The notes under the pieces: generated by a model
The model's database searches: none
Seen by the model: the letters and a program-made list of their open reading frames with translations, nothing else
What the model was told of the DNA's origin: nothing
Assembly (NCBI GenBank): GCA_030035585.1
Contig: CM057474.1
Coordinates: 4,396,501 to 4,460,500 of the forward strand
Length of the DNA: 64,000 nt
From: Dugong dugon
Taxonomy: Eukaryota > Chordata > Mammalia > Sirenia > Dugongidae
Reading direction: 5' to 3'
Translations under genes and position numbers: made by a program
In this document: piece by piece, positions 34,645 through 45,599 of the stretch
Layout: the number at the start of each line of letters is the position of its first letter
Position numbering within the stretch: position 1 is the first letter of the stretch

Positions 34645-35142
34645 GCCTGCAGTGTAACGGATCGTTTTTGTGTGGCCTTTTCTAGCCAAGGTCTTGTAAT
34701 TCCCACCCCGCAGATTGAGTGGGACTGTGAAGGTATGTGGCCCAGCAAAGGGATTGGTCAGTTTTGCCATCCCACTGGGCTTGCAATGAGCCATCCCAGA
34801 GGCGGGAGAGAGAAGAGCCCACTAGCAGCAGAGGCCTGGCAACACAGAGCGAGAAAGCTGAGTGCCTTCAGGCAGAGGTCTAGGGCCAGGGAGAGGCGCG
34901 CCTGTGAGCACGGCTGACAAGAGGCTGTCCTGATGGAAGAACTGTAACCTTGAGCCCGAACTGTAACTTGCTACTTCCCTAAGAAACCCCATAATTGTGA
35001 CTGTGGTCTATGAGTTCTGTGTGGCCACTGCAATGAATTGTCGAACCCAGTAGAGAGTGCCGTGGGAGGGATGGTTGGTATCAGAATTGGTAAAGATGGT
35101 GGAGAGAGAAGGCATGTCTGACCTCCACCTCATGGGAATCAG
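34645..35142 (+). mobile_element. LTR-like sequence A, copy 2
   Basis: Parallels 30366-30902. The same order of blocks is present (GGATCGTTTTTGTGTGGCC, GGGATTGGTCAGTTTTGCC, GAGAGAAGAGCCCACTAGC, CTGCAATGAATTGTCGAACCC, GACCTCCACCTCATGGGAA). A TATA-like TATAAAAGAGCC lies just upstream at about 34610. Homology between the copies continues past the primer-binding-like site, so both appear to include LTR plus leader. Confidence 0.6.
35076..35090 (+). other. Primer-binding-site-like motif (tRNA-Leu type)
   Basis: TGGTATCAGAATTGG starts with the TGG expected opposite a tRNA CCA end and matches the complement of a tRNA-Leu 3' end at about 12 of 15 positions by hand. Leucine priming is the trait that named ERVL. 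Copy 1 has only a degraded counterpart. Confidence 0.45.
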
Positions 35143-35321
35143 TCTTAAGCCGTTGGTCTTGATTCTCCTTTCCCCTTGTGAAGTTACAGGAGGTCAGACA
35201 CCGTCCCTATGCTGTTTTTACAGCTAGACTTTGCAGTAAGTGCAGGAGAAGACAGACAGACATGCCTTCAAGGAACTTACAAAAGAAAGGCATTAATTTG
35301 ATATAATAAAGTTCTATGGAT
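35143..35321. other. Unassigned spacer ending in RTE target site
   Basis: Short sequence between the LTR-like copy and the RTE. Its last 14 bases (35308-35321, AAAGTTCTATGGAT) are the left copy of the RTE target-site duplication. Confidence 0.6.
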
Positions 35322-36510
35322 TTTATTTTACTTGGATCCACAATCAACACCCATGGAAGAAGCAGTCAAGAAATCAAAAGATGACAGAAAGGGCCACATA
35401 AGCCAGAGACTTCATCAGCCTGAGATCAGAAGAACTAGATGGTGCCTGACTACCACCAATGACCGCCCTGACAGGGAACACAACAGAGAGTCCCTGATGG
35501 AGCAGGAGAAAGGTGGGGTGCAGAACTCAAATTCTAGTAAGAAGACCAGACTTAATGGTCTGACTGAGAATGGAGGAACCCCAGAAAGCATGGCTCCTGG
35601 ATTCTCTATCAGGCCAGAACTAAAACAATTTCCAAGGCCAACTCTTCAGACAGGGCTTGGACTGGACTGCAGGACATAAAGTGATACTCATGAGGAGTGT
35701 GCCTCTTAGCTCAAGTAGATACAAGAGACTAAATAGAAAGCTTCTGTCCAGAGGTGAGATGGGAAGGCAGAGAGGGTTAGGAGTTGGTTGAATGGACATG
35801 GGGATTCAGGGGTGGAAGGGAGGAGTGTGCTGTCACAGTATGGGGAGAGCAATTAGGGTCACATAACAATGTATGTATAAATTTTTGTATGAGAGACTAA
35901 CTTGAAATGTAAACTTCATTTAAACTACAACAATAAAAAAAAACTTTCTGCAAAAAAAAGAAATCAAAAGACACATTGCATTGGGCAAATCTGCTGCAAA
36001 AGACCTCTTTCAAGTGTTGAAAAGCAAAGATGTCACCTTGAAGACTAAGGTGCACCTTATCCAAGCCATGGTGTTTTCAACTGCCTTATATGCATGTGAA
36101 AGCTGGACAATGAATAAGGAAGACCAAAGAACTGACGCCTTTGAATTGTGGTGTTGGCAAAGAATATTGAACTTACCATGGACTGCCAGAAGGACGAATA
36201 AATCTGTCTTGGAAGAAGTACAGCCAGAATGCTCCTTAAGAAGCAAGGATGTCTCGACTACCTCTCACATACTTTGGACATGTTATCAGGAGGGATCCGT
36301 CCCTGGAGAAGGACATCATGTGTGGTAGAGTACAGGGTCAGTGAAAAAGAGGAAGACCCTCGGTGAGATGGATTGACACAGTGGCTGCAACAATGGGCTC
36401 AAGCATAACAATAATTGTGAGGATGGCACAGGACCAGGCAGTGTTTTGTGCTGTTGTATGGAGGGTGACTATGAGTTGGAACCGACTCGACGGCACCTAA
36501 CAACAACAAC
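35322..36510 (+). mobile_element. RTE-type LINE, 5'-truncated, split by L1
   Basis: Starts TTTATTTTACTTGGATCCAC, is interrupted by L1 at 35382-35957, resumes at 35972 (CACATTGCATTGGGCAAATC) and ends GACTCGACGGCACCTAACAAC. The target-site duplication is AAAGTTCTATGGAT (35308-35321) and AAAGTTCTACAGAT (36511-36524), 12 of 14. The frame 35981-36328 (115 codons) is the RTE polymerase C-terminal region (patches like VHLIQAMVFSTALYACESW and DAFELWCWQRILNLPW), then frameshifts. This is the most complete RTE in the window. Confidence 0.92.
35382..35957 (+). mobile_element. L1 3' UTR inserted in RTE
   Basis: 5'-truncated L1 consisting only of 3' UTR. The perfect 14-base target-site duplication AAGAAATCAAAAGA (35368-35381 and 35958-35971) also shows the RTE reads through once the insert is removed. 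The end has two A-rich tracts separated by CTTTCTGC, which could be a tiny transduced 3' flank. The shared 3' UTR frame is open from the CAGGAGAAAGGTGGGGTGC region and then shifts near 35670. Confidence 0.95.
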
Positions 36511-36659
36511 AAAGTTCTACAGATATAAATACAAACAGAGATATAAATATAAAATAGAATTCTATAGCTCTATAGCATTAAGGAATTAATATCAACCTAC
36601 CATCAGTTGATCAACTTGATTAACAATATTAGGCATCTTCCCAGCTTGCCTCCTGGGGT

Positions 36660-37018
36660 TATTGTTATTGTTAGCTGGTGTGGAATCGACCCCCAACTCA
36701 CGGCCACCGCATGCACAATGGAACAGAATGCTCTCCAGTCCCACGCCATCCCCATGATCGGTTGCAAATCAAACCGCTGTGATCCATATAGGGTTTTCAT
36801 TGACTGATTTTTAGAAGTAGATCACCAGGCCTTTCTTCCTAGCCTGTCCTGACTAGGAAGTCTTGAAGCTCCACTGAAACCTGTTCAGCAACATAGCGAC
36901 ATGCAAGCTTCCACTAACAGACAGGTGGTGGTTATGTATGAGGTGCATTGGCCAAGAATCGAACCAGGGTCTCCCACATAAAAAGTGAAAATTCTACCAC
37001 TGAACCACCAATGCCCCC
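36660..37018 (-). mobile_element. tRNA-Gly-headed SINE, inverted
   Basis: On the complement the head reads GGGGCATTGGTGGTTCAGTG then GTAGAATTTTCAC and GGTTCGATTCTTGGCCAATG, with A box TGGTTCAGTGG and B box GGTTCGATTCT essentially as in tRNA-Gly(GCC). The anticodon-loop region is altered (TTTTTATG), so it is not a tRNA gene. The body and tail (AGCTAACAATAACAAT) match 5770-6115. The forward/antisense frames at 36600-36807 are chance frames in it. Confidence 0.88.
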
Positions 37019-37541
37019 TCCTCATGAGGTAAATCCTACAAAAAACTGAAAACTTATAACTTTGCTATAGAGTCTATGTGAATGTGGTCTTTAAGAGTTA
37101 TTATAGGTCCCTCAGTTTTTCTTGAAAATTGCCAACTATTTATCCTTATTATTTTATGAGTTACTTAAATTCAACAAAAAATTATTAAACACAAAATGCT
37201 GTGACCTATTAGGTAATAAAGGAAAGTCAATAAAAGTATAAGACATGATCATGCCATAGACAACTTTCTAACCTACTTGGCAAGATAATCTTTACGCACA
37301 AAAAACAACCAGCCAAGAACACAAGGGACTGTAGAATCGGTGCAGTTTGGGTGGGATTCAGATAAGGGAGAGATCAACAGGTAGAAATACGTTGCTTGCC
37401 CTCGGCTCTTGGTTCTAAAATGATGGCAAAGTACTTAAAGTGAGAGTCACAATAACTCTGGTTAAGATGAGACACCAAAAGAATCATTTACTATGACCCT
37501 TCTAGAACAAAGGCAAGTGAAGTTGAAAAACTTTGACCCTC
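37019..37541. other. Unassigned sequence
   Basis: No feature recognised. Confidence 0.35.
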
Positions 37542-37554
37542 CCTTCCACCTAAA

Positions 37555-37725
37555 GGAAACCCTGGTGGCGTAGTGGTTAAGTGCTACGGCTGCTAACCAA
37601 AAGGTCAGCAGTTCAAATCCACCAGGTGCTCCTAAGAAACTCTATGGGGCAGTTCTACTGTGTCCTATAGGGTTGCTATGAGTCGGAATTGACTCAATGG
37701 CAATGGGTTTGGTGTTTTTTTTTTC
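37555..37725 (+). mobile_element. AfroSINE with target-site duplication
   Basis: Short form: GGAAACCCTGGTGGCGTAGT, CGGCTGCTAACCAAAAGG, GGGGCAGTTCTACTGTG and GAGTCGGAATTGACTCAATGG, then GGGTTTGGTGTTTTTTTT. CCACCTAAA occurs directly before (37546-37554) and after (37726-37734). Confidence 0.96.
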
Positions 37726-37734
37726 CCACCTAAA

Positions 37735-38479
37735 CGTTCCTCCCACACTTTTTTGTTTCACTGACAAACTTTCCTTATTAAAAAAAAAACCCACGATCAT
37801 TATAGAAAATGTATGAAACTCAGAAAAGCATTAAAAAAAATTAAAATCATTTAGAATTCAATGCTACAAAAATAAACACTACTACTAATTTTGGGTTTTT
37901 TCTTGTGAATTTCTATAAAGATTGAGATTTCACATAGGTTACTGAGATGTCAACTGCAATTACCCTGAACAAGAGGTTTAGAAAAGGTTGGCTCAAGGCC
38001 CCTCTCAAATCTCACTGGAATTGCAATTTGTTCTCTAAGATTTCTTCAAATTCCCAGTGGCTTATACCATCACAGTCATTGCCGGTTCCCAGTGCTGATC
38101 CACTGACTTCTGTCCTCAACTATGTCTTACCTTTTCAAGCTAGTCTTTTTTTCCCTGTTTCCCACCAACCCAAAACAGAACTCAACCCCTTTGGTTTGAT
38201 TTTCTCCCCTGAAACAGCTACACAAGACATTTCTGTACTTAACAGATTTTACTGAATGTCTGGGAAAATTGAGGAGGTTTATACTGAATATATATGAATA
38301 TATATGTATGTATGTGTTTGTGTGTATATATACATATATAGATAGATAGCATAAATTTAATATTAACATCCTTGTTCCTAAAATCCCCACCACAAGGAGT
38401 ATTTTACTTTCTCTCTCTACAGGCTTAGCTTCTATCCATAAAGTTATTTAGAATCAGTTCATCAAGCAACCCCAGAAGT
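37735..38479. other. Unassigned, with (TA/TG) tract at 38285-38345
   Basis: A degenerate TATA/TGTA microsatellite precedes a short GATA run near 38340-38350. No gene recognised. Confidence 0.4.
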
Positions 38480-38800
38480 ACACTGAGAGTTTGACTGGAA
38501 TTGTGTTATGCACTTAAATTAATTTGGGGATAATTGATGCATACACAATATTGAACACCTTACGTCTTTCCACTTTACTCGAATCTTCTTTTGAGTTATG
38601 TTGAGTGCCTACTGTGAATTGGATTGAGTTTTCAATGAACTGATGGTGGCTTTGTATATTTATTTTGTAATTAGCCACCTTACGAACTATCATACTAGTT
38701 TTAATGGTTTTTTGTTTAATTTATATCTTTAGGGCATTGTGGGTAGAAAGTTATGTAATTTACCAGTAGTGAATGTTTTGCTAACTTATTTTCAATAGGT
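38480..38800 (-). mobile_element. Old L1 ORF2 fragment, inverted
   Basis: TTGTATATTTATTTTGTAAT, CCACCTTACGAACTATCAT and ATATCTTTAGGGCATTGTG resemble the complement strand of L1 ORF2 in its reverse-transcriptase part. Highly decayed. Confidence 0.5.
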
Positions 38801-38804
38801 AAAA

Positions 38805-38838
38805 CTATCTATCTCTCTCTCTCTCTCTCTCTCTCTCC

Positions 38839-38893
<55 letters not shown>

Positions 38894-38905
38894 CCTCCCT
38901 CTCCC
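38805..38905. repeat. (TC)n microsatellite, about 100 bases
   Basis: Almost pure CT dinucleotide array with a few CC and TT interruptions, ending in CCCTCCCTCCCTCTCCC. The antisense Arg/Glu-alternating frame (38792-39070) is produced by this array and is not a gene. Confidence 0.98.
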
Positions 38906-39360
38906 ATAATTGAAAACTGCTGGTCTAAAGATGGGCCAATCTGAGTTCTTCCCTGGGATTTTTTGGATTACAATTAAAAACAAAAGGATTGAGTCCCCTT
39001 TCAGAGTCAAACCCTGGGTTGATGTGAGGATCAAAACAAGCTTGCTTCTTAACACATGGAGGAAGCTCATAAATAATAAGCAGCACTAAACCCCAAATGC
39101 GGAAAAAGAAGCCCCAAACTTCTGGGAACATTCAAGTCCCTGGGTCCAGGTGGTGCCGAGTTCTTGCTGCAGCCCTGCCCTTCTCAGAGTTTCATTTCAT
39201 TATTCCAACCTCCTTTCCTAAAGCAATAATTACACTTTTGCCTGATCAGTTTTTGAATGGGGTTTACGGCTCTTGTAACCACAGGAGTACTAACTATTCT
39301 AACACTCCTCCTTTATGCTGCCTTGATAGTACGTGCTGTTGACTTACCTGTTTCCACAAC
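38906..39360. other. Unassigned sequence
   Basis: No feature recognised. Confidence 0.35.
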
Positions 39361-39361
39361 C

Positions 39362-39475
39362 TGACTATAACTCCTGGAGGACAGAAACTTCTTGTTCGCT
39401 GTTTGTTCCCAGCACCTAATATTCATTGGCACATGATAGATAAGCAAATATTATTTGTGGAATAATCTAATTCCC
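39362..39475 (+). mobile_element. L2 LINE 3' end fragment
   Basis: ACTCCTGGAGGACAGAAACTT, TGTTCCCAGCACCTAATAT and GGCACATGATAGATAAGC follow the conserved 3' end of mammalian LINE2. Confidence 0.65.
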
Positions 39476-39989
39476 AAATGGATAAATGAATAAATGAATG
39501 GATGAAGCAAGATAGGTTACTCTTCAGCTCCCCCTTACTCTCTCACTGCTTCCCATCCTTAGGGCTCCAAAGGATTCAGGATAGGAGCCAAGTGTGGGTC
39601 CCCTGCAGTATTCTCTTTTCTGGAAATCAATTGAGGAACCACAGTGTTAAAAAAAAAAAAAAAAAACAAATCAGAAGGACTAGCTACCATGGCATCAAGG
39701 GCAATGCATGACTAAATAAATTCCTCTGGTAGCAATGACATTAGGTGGAGCCAAGTCCGCCAGAGAGGAATCTGTGATGCAAGAGGCAGCACATGACAGC
39801 AGACAGTCCTTTGGCAGTGAGTCCTGCGATCTAGTTGAGCCAGCCAGGAAAAGAATCCCAGCCATTATCAGAATCTAGTGTAACTGTAAAATATGACCTA
39901 ATCCAGAGGTGTGTCATCAACAGATTGAGAGTCCTCATTCCTGCTTCCTGAGAGCAATAAACACACAATCATAATCACACTTAAAGCAA
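39476..39989. other. Unassigned, poly(A) near 39650
   Basis: A run of about 18 A's near 39648-39666 is followed by no recognised element. It could be the end of a decayed retroposon. Confidence 0.35.
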
Positions 39990-40110
39990 GGGTGAGAACA
40001 GTAACCACATCATAAAGTTGTTCTAAATGAACTAATACATAGTATGCACTCAGAGTATCCCTGGAAAATAACAAATGCCTAGTAAATGATAGCTATTAAT
40101 TACTATTATC
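39990..40110 (+). mobile_element. MIR 3' fragment
   Basis: AGTTGTTCTAAATGAACTAAT, ATAGTATGCACTCAG and AAATGATAGCTATTAATTAC fit the 3' half of MIR. Confidence 0.5.
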
Positions 40111-40399
40111 AATTGAATTATGATGCCCAAAGCAGAAGGTTTTCTCATTTTGGAAAATTTTTTTTTTCATCTTCATATGTGAAATCCTCTTGATATAAAG
40201 ACCTAAAGCTTGAAAACAAAATTTTTTCTCTTAAATCTTCAATTAATTCACATTATTTTTCACTTTTCAAAAGTTTAAAAAAAATTTTTTCACAATTCCA
40301 CCTAATGCAACCGAATGAGTGAAAGGAGTAATTCAAATTTACTGTAAAATAGCACAAATATGTTAATAGCAAGAAGCAAAGGATTTCTGAAAAATAATT

Positions 40400-40700
40400 T
40401 TATTCCTTCATTAAATATTTATTCCATATCTACTATGTGCCCGACACAATGCAAGTTCCCTCATGGAGCATACAAGTTAGCAGCTGGAAAGATGTTGAAA
40501 ATGTATACAAATATAATTATGATAATTCTGAGAAGGTATACAAACTTATTAAGGTCTTAAGCACTCACAAAAGCTTGTTTTGAGGATGTGTTGTTTAAGT
40601 GGAGGCCTAAAGAATAAGCTCACCAGGATAAAGGAGGGGGGAGAGCAGTACAGAGGGTTGGTGGGGATGACGGAAGGACAAGGCAGTAGGAGGCCTGAAA
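40400..40700 (+). mobile_element. Old interspersed repeat, family not assigned
   Basis: TCTACTATGTGCCCGACACAA, CATGGAGCATACAAGTTAG and CTTAAGCACTCACAAAAGC parallel the left part of the old family (compare 16187 and 62420). Confidence 0.4.
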
Positions 40701-40904
40701 ATAAATTTAAAAAAACAACTAATGTGTAAGAATATATTAAAAATATCCTGTGTATTATGCTTTGGGGGAAAAAGAATATTGTAGAGGAAAAGGAAATACA
40801 GACACTAAATGAGGAGGTGAGGAATGCAAGAGGCGACAAAATAAGAACATTAGTAATACACCGTCCTTCGGGTACTGTAAAGGATAGAGTTAGAATAGTA
40901 GCTA

Positions 40905-42367
40905 GACAACAAGGCTGGCACTCATCCAAAAAACACAAAATAATAAATATTGGAGAGGTTGTGGAGAGACTGGAACACTTATGCACTGCTGGTGGGAATG
41001 TAAAATGGTACAACCACTTTGGAAATCGGTCTAGCACTTTCTTAAAAAGCTAGAAATAGAAGTACCACAAGATCAAGCAATCCCACTCCTGGGAACATAT
41101 CCAAGAGAAATAAGAGCTATCACACGAATAGATACATGCACGTTCATGTTCACTGCAGCAGTGGTCACAATAGCAAAAAGATGGAAACTACCTAGGTACC
41201 CACCAACAGACAAATGGATGAACAAATTATGGTACATACACACAATGGAATACTACGCAACGGTAAAGAACAATGATGAATTCACGAAACATCTCACAAC
41301 TTGGATGAATCTGGGGGTTTTATGCTGAGTGAAATTAGTCATAAAAGGACAAACATTGTATGAGACCACTATTATAAGAACTCAAGAAAAGGTTTAAACA
41401 CAAAAGAAAACATTCTTTGATGGTTATGAGGGTGGGGAGGGAGGGAGAGGGGAATTCACTAACTAGATAGTAGATAAGAATCATCTTAGGTAAAGGGAAG
41501 GACAACACACAATACAGGGGAAGTCAGCACAACTGGACTAAACCAAAAGCTAAGAAGTTTCTTCAACACAACCAAACACTTTGAGGGACAGAGTAGCAGG
41601 GGTGGAGGTCTGGGGACCATGCTTTCAGGGAACAACTAGGTCAATTGGCATAACAAAGTTTATTAAGAAAATGTTCTGCCTCCCACTTTGGTGAGTGGCG
41701 TCTGGGGTTTTAAAAGGTAGCAAGCGGCCATCTAAGATGCATCAATTGGTCCCAACCCACCTGAAGCAAAGGAGAATGAAGGACACAGGAAAAACATTAG
41801 CCCAAGAGACAAAAGGGCCACATAAACCAGAGACTCCATCAGCCTGGGACCAGAGGAACTAGGTGGTGCCCGGCTACCACAATGACCGCCCTGACAGGGA
41901 GCACAATGGAGGGTCCCTGACGGAGCAGAAGAAAAGTGGGGTGCAGAGTTCAAATTCTAGTAAAAAGACCGGACTTAATGGTTTGAGACTGGAGGGACCC
42001 CGGAAGACATGGCCCCCAGACTCTCTGTTAGCCCAAAACTAAAACCATTCCTGAGGCCTACTCTTCAGACAAAGATTAGGTGGACTATAGGACATAAAAT
42101 GATACTCGTGAAGAGTGTGCTTCTTAGCTCAAGTAGATACATGAGACTAAATGGGCAGCTTCTGTCCAGAGGTGAGATGGGAAGGCAGAGAGGGTCAGGA
42201 GCTGGTTGAGTGGACACGGGAAATCCGGGGTGGAAAGGAGGAGTGTGCTGTCACAGTATAGGGAGAACAACTAGGGTCACATAACAACGTATGTATAAAT
42301 TTTTGTATAAGAGACTAACTTGAATTGTAAATTTTCACTTAAAGCACAATTAAAAAAAAAAAACAAC
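40905..42367 (+). mobile_element. L1, 5'-truncated: ORF2 end plus full 3' UTR
   Basis: The reference L1 copy of this window. ORF2 C-terminal sequence is readable up to the stop at about 41328 (the 41146-41328 frame gives a DKWMNKLWYIHTMEYYATVK patch, typical of L1 ORF2). It is followed directly by a 1 kb 3' UTR with CTAAGATGCATCAATTGGTC, AAATTTTTGTATAAGAGAC and a poly(A) tract at 42349-42363. The probable target-site duplication is AGTAGCTA (40897-40904 and 42368-42375). This linkage identifies all the isolated 3' UTR pieces elsewhere. Confidence 0.93.
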
Positions 42368-42375
42368 AGTAGCTA

Positions 42376-43285
42376 TATGAACCTGTGGTCAAGGGAAAAC
42401 CTGAGTGTTTTTAATGCTGATATGAAAAAGTTGGGAGAGGAAAAGTTTAAAGTCACAGTGAGAACCAAAGAGACAGCACAAAGTTCTTGAGATGCCAGTA
42501 AGGAGCAGAATGCTTCAGAACCCAGCAAGAAGACACCTCCTCCGTCGGTCCAGGGGATGGAGAATACTGACTAGGTGGGGAGGTTTGGAGTTAGGGAATT
42601 GACAGGGGTCCAGTCAGATCCCTTCAGTTTCTCTGTGAGATTGGAGGCAAGGTCGCCAGCAAGAACAAGAGGGGACAGCAGATGGCCAAGGAAGTGAAGA
42701 GAATGGAGAAGTGCTGGAATACACTTTAAAGAGCTTTTCCATTAAAGTAAGATTAGTTTGATTATGAGGGGCTTGTAGTCTAACTCTTCTTATACTTTGT
42801 AATTAACTAATTCGTGAGTTTTGATATGGTTTATATTATACTGAAGAGATCAATTAAGAAAATCATATTAGTCTTAAGAGACAATTAATGATTACAATGG
42901 AATAGATAAAATATTACTGTTTAGATATCTTTTGATTCATTACATGTTTAAGTTTTAACATTTGAAATTATATTTGTAAAACCTTACATAAAATTGCTAC
43001 AATTTTATGTTGGACCTGTACTGGGAAGAATGCTGTTTTCATTAAAGTGGATTTTGCCTTTGCCCCTTTTAGATCTTTTATTAATTTTTCAGCCATTTCC
43101 TAATGCACCTAATAGTGTATTATTGTGTATCCATTCCTTAACATATAGATGTTTTCTACACCTTCCCACCCTTCTGAATGAACTGCCTGCTATTAACTAA
43201 AAAAATATAGTTATAAATGAACTGTCTACAATACCACTTTCTCCTCCCAACACAGTTTCCCTTTATTTAACAATACTGAATGAAC
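42376..43285. other. Unassigned sequence
   Basis: The left half (to about 42750) may contain old repeat text (GTCGCCAGCAAGAACAAGAG). The right half is A/T-rich and unrecognised. Confidence 0.35.
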
Positions 43286-43289
43286 ATCG

Positions 43290-43450
43290 AGTCCTAAATT
43301 TGTCACAGTGCTTTCACATACAGTATTCTACCACCATAACAACACCGTAAATTATGTGTTATAATCATTATTTTATAGTTAAAGAAACTGAGGTACTTGC
43401 TCAAAATTACATGACTAGCAAAGTGTAAAGCTAGGATTTGAACCCAAAAC
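43290..43450 (-). mobile_element. MIR SINE, inverted
   Basis: TTATTTTATAGTTAAAGAAAC, TGAGGTACTTGCTCAAAATT and GTAAAGCTAGGATTTGAACCC are the complement of the MIR core and 5' part. Confidence 0.8.
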
Positions 43451-43849
43451 TTCAACCCAAACGCTTTTCACTCTGTTAGTGTTTCCTAGGTGGCATACAA
43501 GCAAATTTTTTTAGTTAAATAGTTATATATTTTCATATAATTTTACATAATTTTTTAAAATTAAAAGTTGGTCAATTTAAATAAAAATAATAATCCAGGT
43601 AATATGCAGATTTCGTAGAATTCATGAAAATACGTGGCATCAAAGAAATCTGTGAAACCCCGCTACAACATATTGTGGAGGGATGCAAATTTGGGTGGGA
43701 TGTATCCCGTCTTTGCAGTCCAGAGCCAAATGGAGAGGCTTAGCCAAGCATACAATAAAGGGCGGGTATTCCTCTAATGTAAAATAAGGTAAATACCAAT
43801 TAGAAAAGAGGTTCAAAAAAAGGAAAAACCATATTTGGACAAGAGGAAT

Positions 43850-44810
43850 CAGAAAAAGAGTCCAGGAATTCGTGTACCTTTAAAGAGATCTGATAGGTAG
43901 AGATGTGGATTACGGACATTTCTGGGGAGAGCAACCTGAGAACAGGCATGGAGGGTTGTGGAAGGAACAGCAAATACAATAAATAGGTAAAAAAGAACGG
44001 TGAGGAATAAGACTAGAAAGATGGCTTTGCATATATTGTAAATTGGTGGCTCTTCAGACACTTTGAACCACAAGATCTTACCTGGAAGTCCAATAAGAGA
44101 AACAGATAAAATGAGAGCTGCTGAGGATGAAGGGGGATGGTGGGGGTTCTGAGCACTGGCTGCTGCCCCCCACCTCCCACCCTTCATCCCCCACCAACCA
44201 GGTCTCCAGAGCAAGAGAGGAAAGTGATCAGAGCTGGATAAGTCACCTAGCACTAGGGTGAATTTTTCTGGGGCAAAACCAGAGGAGGAAGAATTAATTA
44301 AAAGCCTTTCATGTAGGCAAGAAGACCTGTGGGCCCAAATCAGGACAGTGGGAGTACAAATGAAAAGGGCAAATGGGTTTTGAGAAACATTTCAAAGGTA
44401 AAATAAATTAAGACTTTCAAGCAACTGGATTGAGGAGCAGAAGGAAAAGGAAGAGTCAAAGTTGATTTAGAGATCTCTCGTCTGAGTGGCTGTGAGCGTG
44501 ACAGATCATTGATGCAATAACCACATCAAGACAAGAACAGGCTTTAGAGCAAGGAAGATATGCTCACTTTCGGCTCTGATGAATTTGAAGTGCCAAAAGA
44601 AAATCAGGTTGAGATTTGCAAAGAGTGGTTGGAAATGCAGGTCTGGAATTCAAGCAAGAGATCGGGAACAGGAAACTGATTTATAAGTCAGAGAGTACAT
44701 AGAAGGAAAGCCACTTGGAGTCAAAAAAGAATAGCAAGACGCACAGAAAAACGAAGAGGAAATCAAGTGTAAAGGCATATTTCACTGTAAGAAATTGTAA
44801 AGAAATAGGG
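43850..44810 (+). mobile_element. Old interspersed repeat, family not assigned
   Basis: The best blocks are near 44400-44700: AAGGAAGAGTCAAAGTTGA, TTTGAAGTGCCAAAAGAAAA, GAAATGCAGGTCTGGAATTC and GTCAGAGAGTACATAGAAGG. These parallel 14240-14640 and 63270-63310. No coding frame of note. The antisense 134-codon frame at 43849-44253 has no recognised domain. Confidence 0.45.
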
Positions 44811-45599
44811 ATCCTAAACACTGAGAAAAGGTAATTAACTTGATAACCAACAACTGATGGTGATCTTCAAGCGTGATTTCTTTAGCGTAATAAGAGGATT
44901 GAAAACTACGTATCATATAAGTTCAGTGGCATCACTAGGGTCCATGTCACTCGTGGTGACTCATGGTGTCACTGCCCACCATGGACCTCCTTCCGTACCA
45001 GACCATACAGAATTCTTAGTAGTGCTTATTATCAATTCTAATCATAGAATAATATGTGATAAATATAGCTGTCAATTGCTTCAATGGAATATTTCTTAGA
45101 TTATATGAATGCTAACAACAAACTGTTTTGTAAAATCTTCCTACGTTGAATTACGTTTTTAGTTCCATTATTAGTAACTGAGCGGAAGACTTTTTTTATT
45201 TTTCTCCTTTTCCTTTAATCACTACTTCATTCGCAAAAAGTTATTGATATAGGTTCACAAATACTAATGACCACAGTATTGTAACTAAAACACTAGAAAA
45301 TTGGACAAAATCAGCCACTATAAAAACACCAGCAGCAACAAAAACGATACTGCCTGCTTGTAGTGTGTGCAGATGAAACCACATGATTTGAAGTGTCATT
45401 GTGATAACTAACTACAGGGATATTTTTGTCAAAAATAATAAATTTCTGCTAAAATACTACACAAAAATTTTATAGACAGTGATTTTGGTGTCACCCCCTC
45501 TGACAGTGTCACCCAGTGTGGTCCGCATCCCTGCACCCGCTGTTGACACCACTGTGTATGTTTATATATATAATATGAACATATATATTTCATATATAT
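44811..45599. other. Unassigned, with (TA)n near 45560-45603
   Basis: The segment 44920-45060 repeats the text GTCAC/GTGTCAC several times without a clear period. A TATATA-rich tract ends the stretch. Confidence 0.35.

Noticed and set aside
36940-37018. tRNA-Gly gene on the minus strand
   Set aside because: A and B boxes are present, but the anticodon region is altered, the acceptor end is not followed by a terminator-like T run, and SINE body sequence continues directly after it.
38792-39070. Arg/Glu alternating protein frame
   Set aside because: Direct translation of the antisense strand of a TC microsatellite.
40549-41037. 162-codon minus-strand open frame
   Set aside because: Spans antisense of unassigned sequence and the start of an L1. 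Low-complexity Ser/Phe/Leu composition and no domain.
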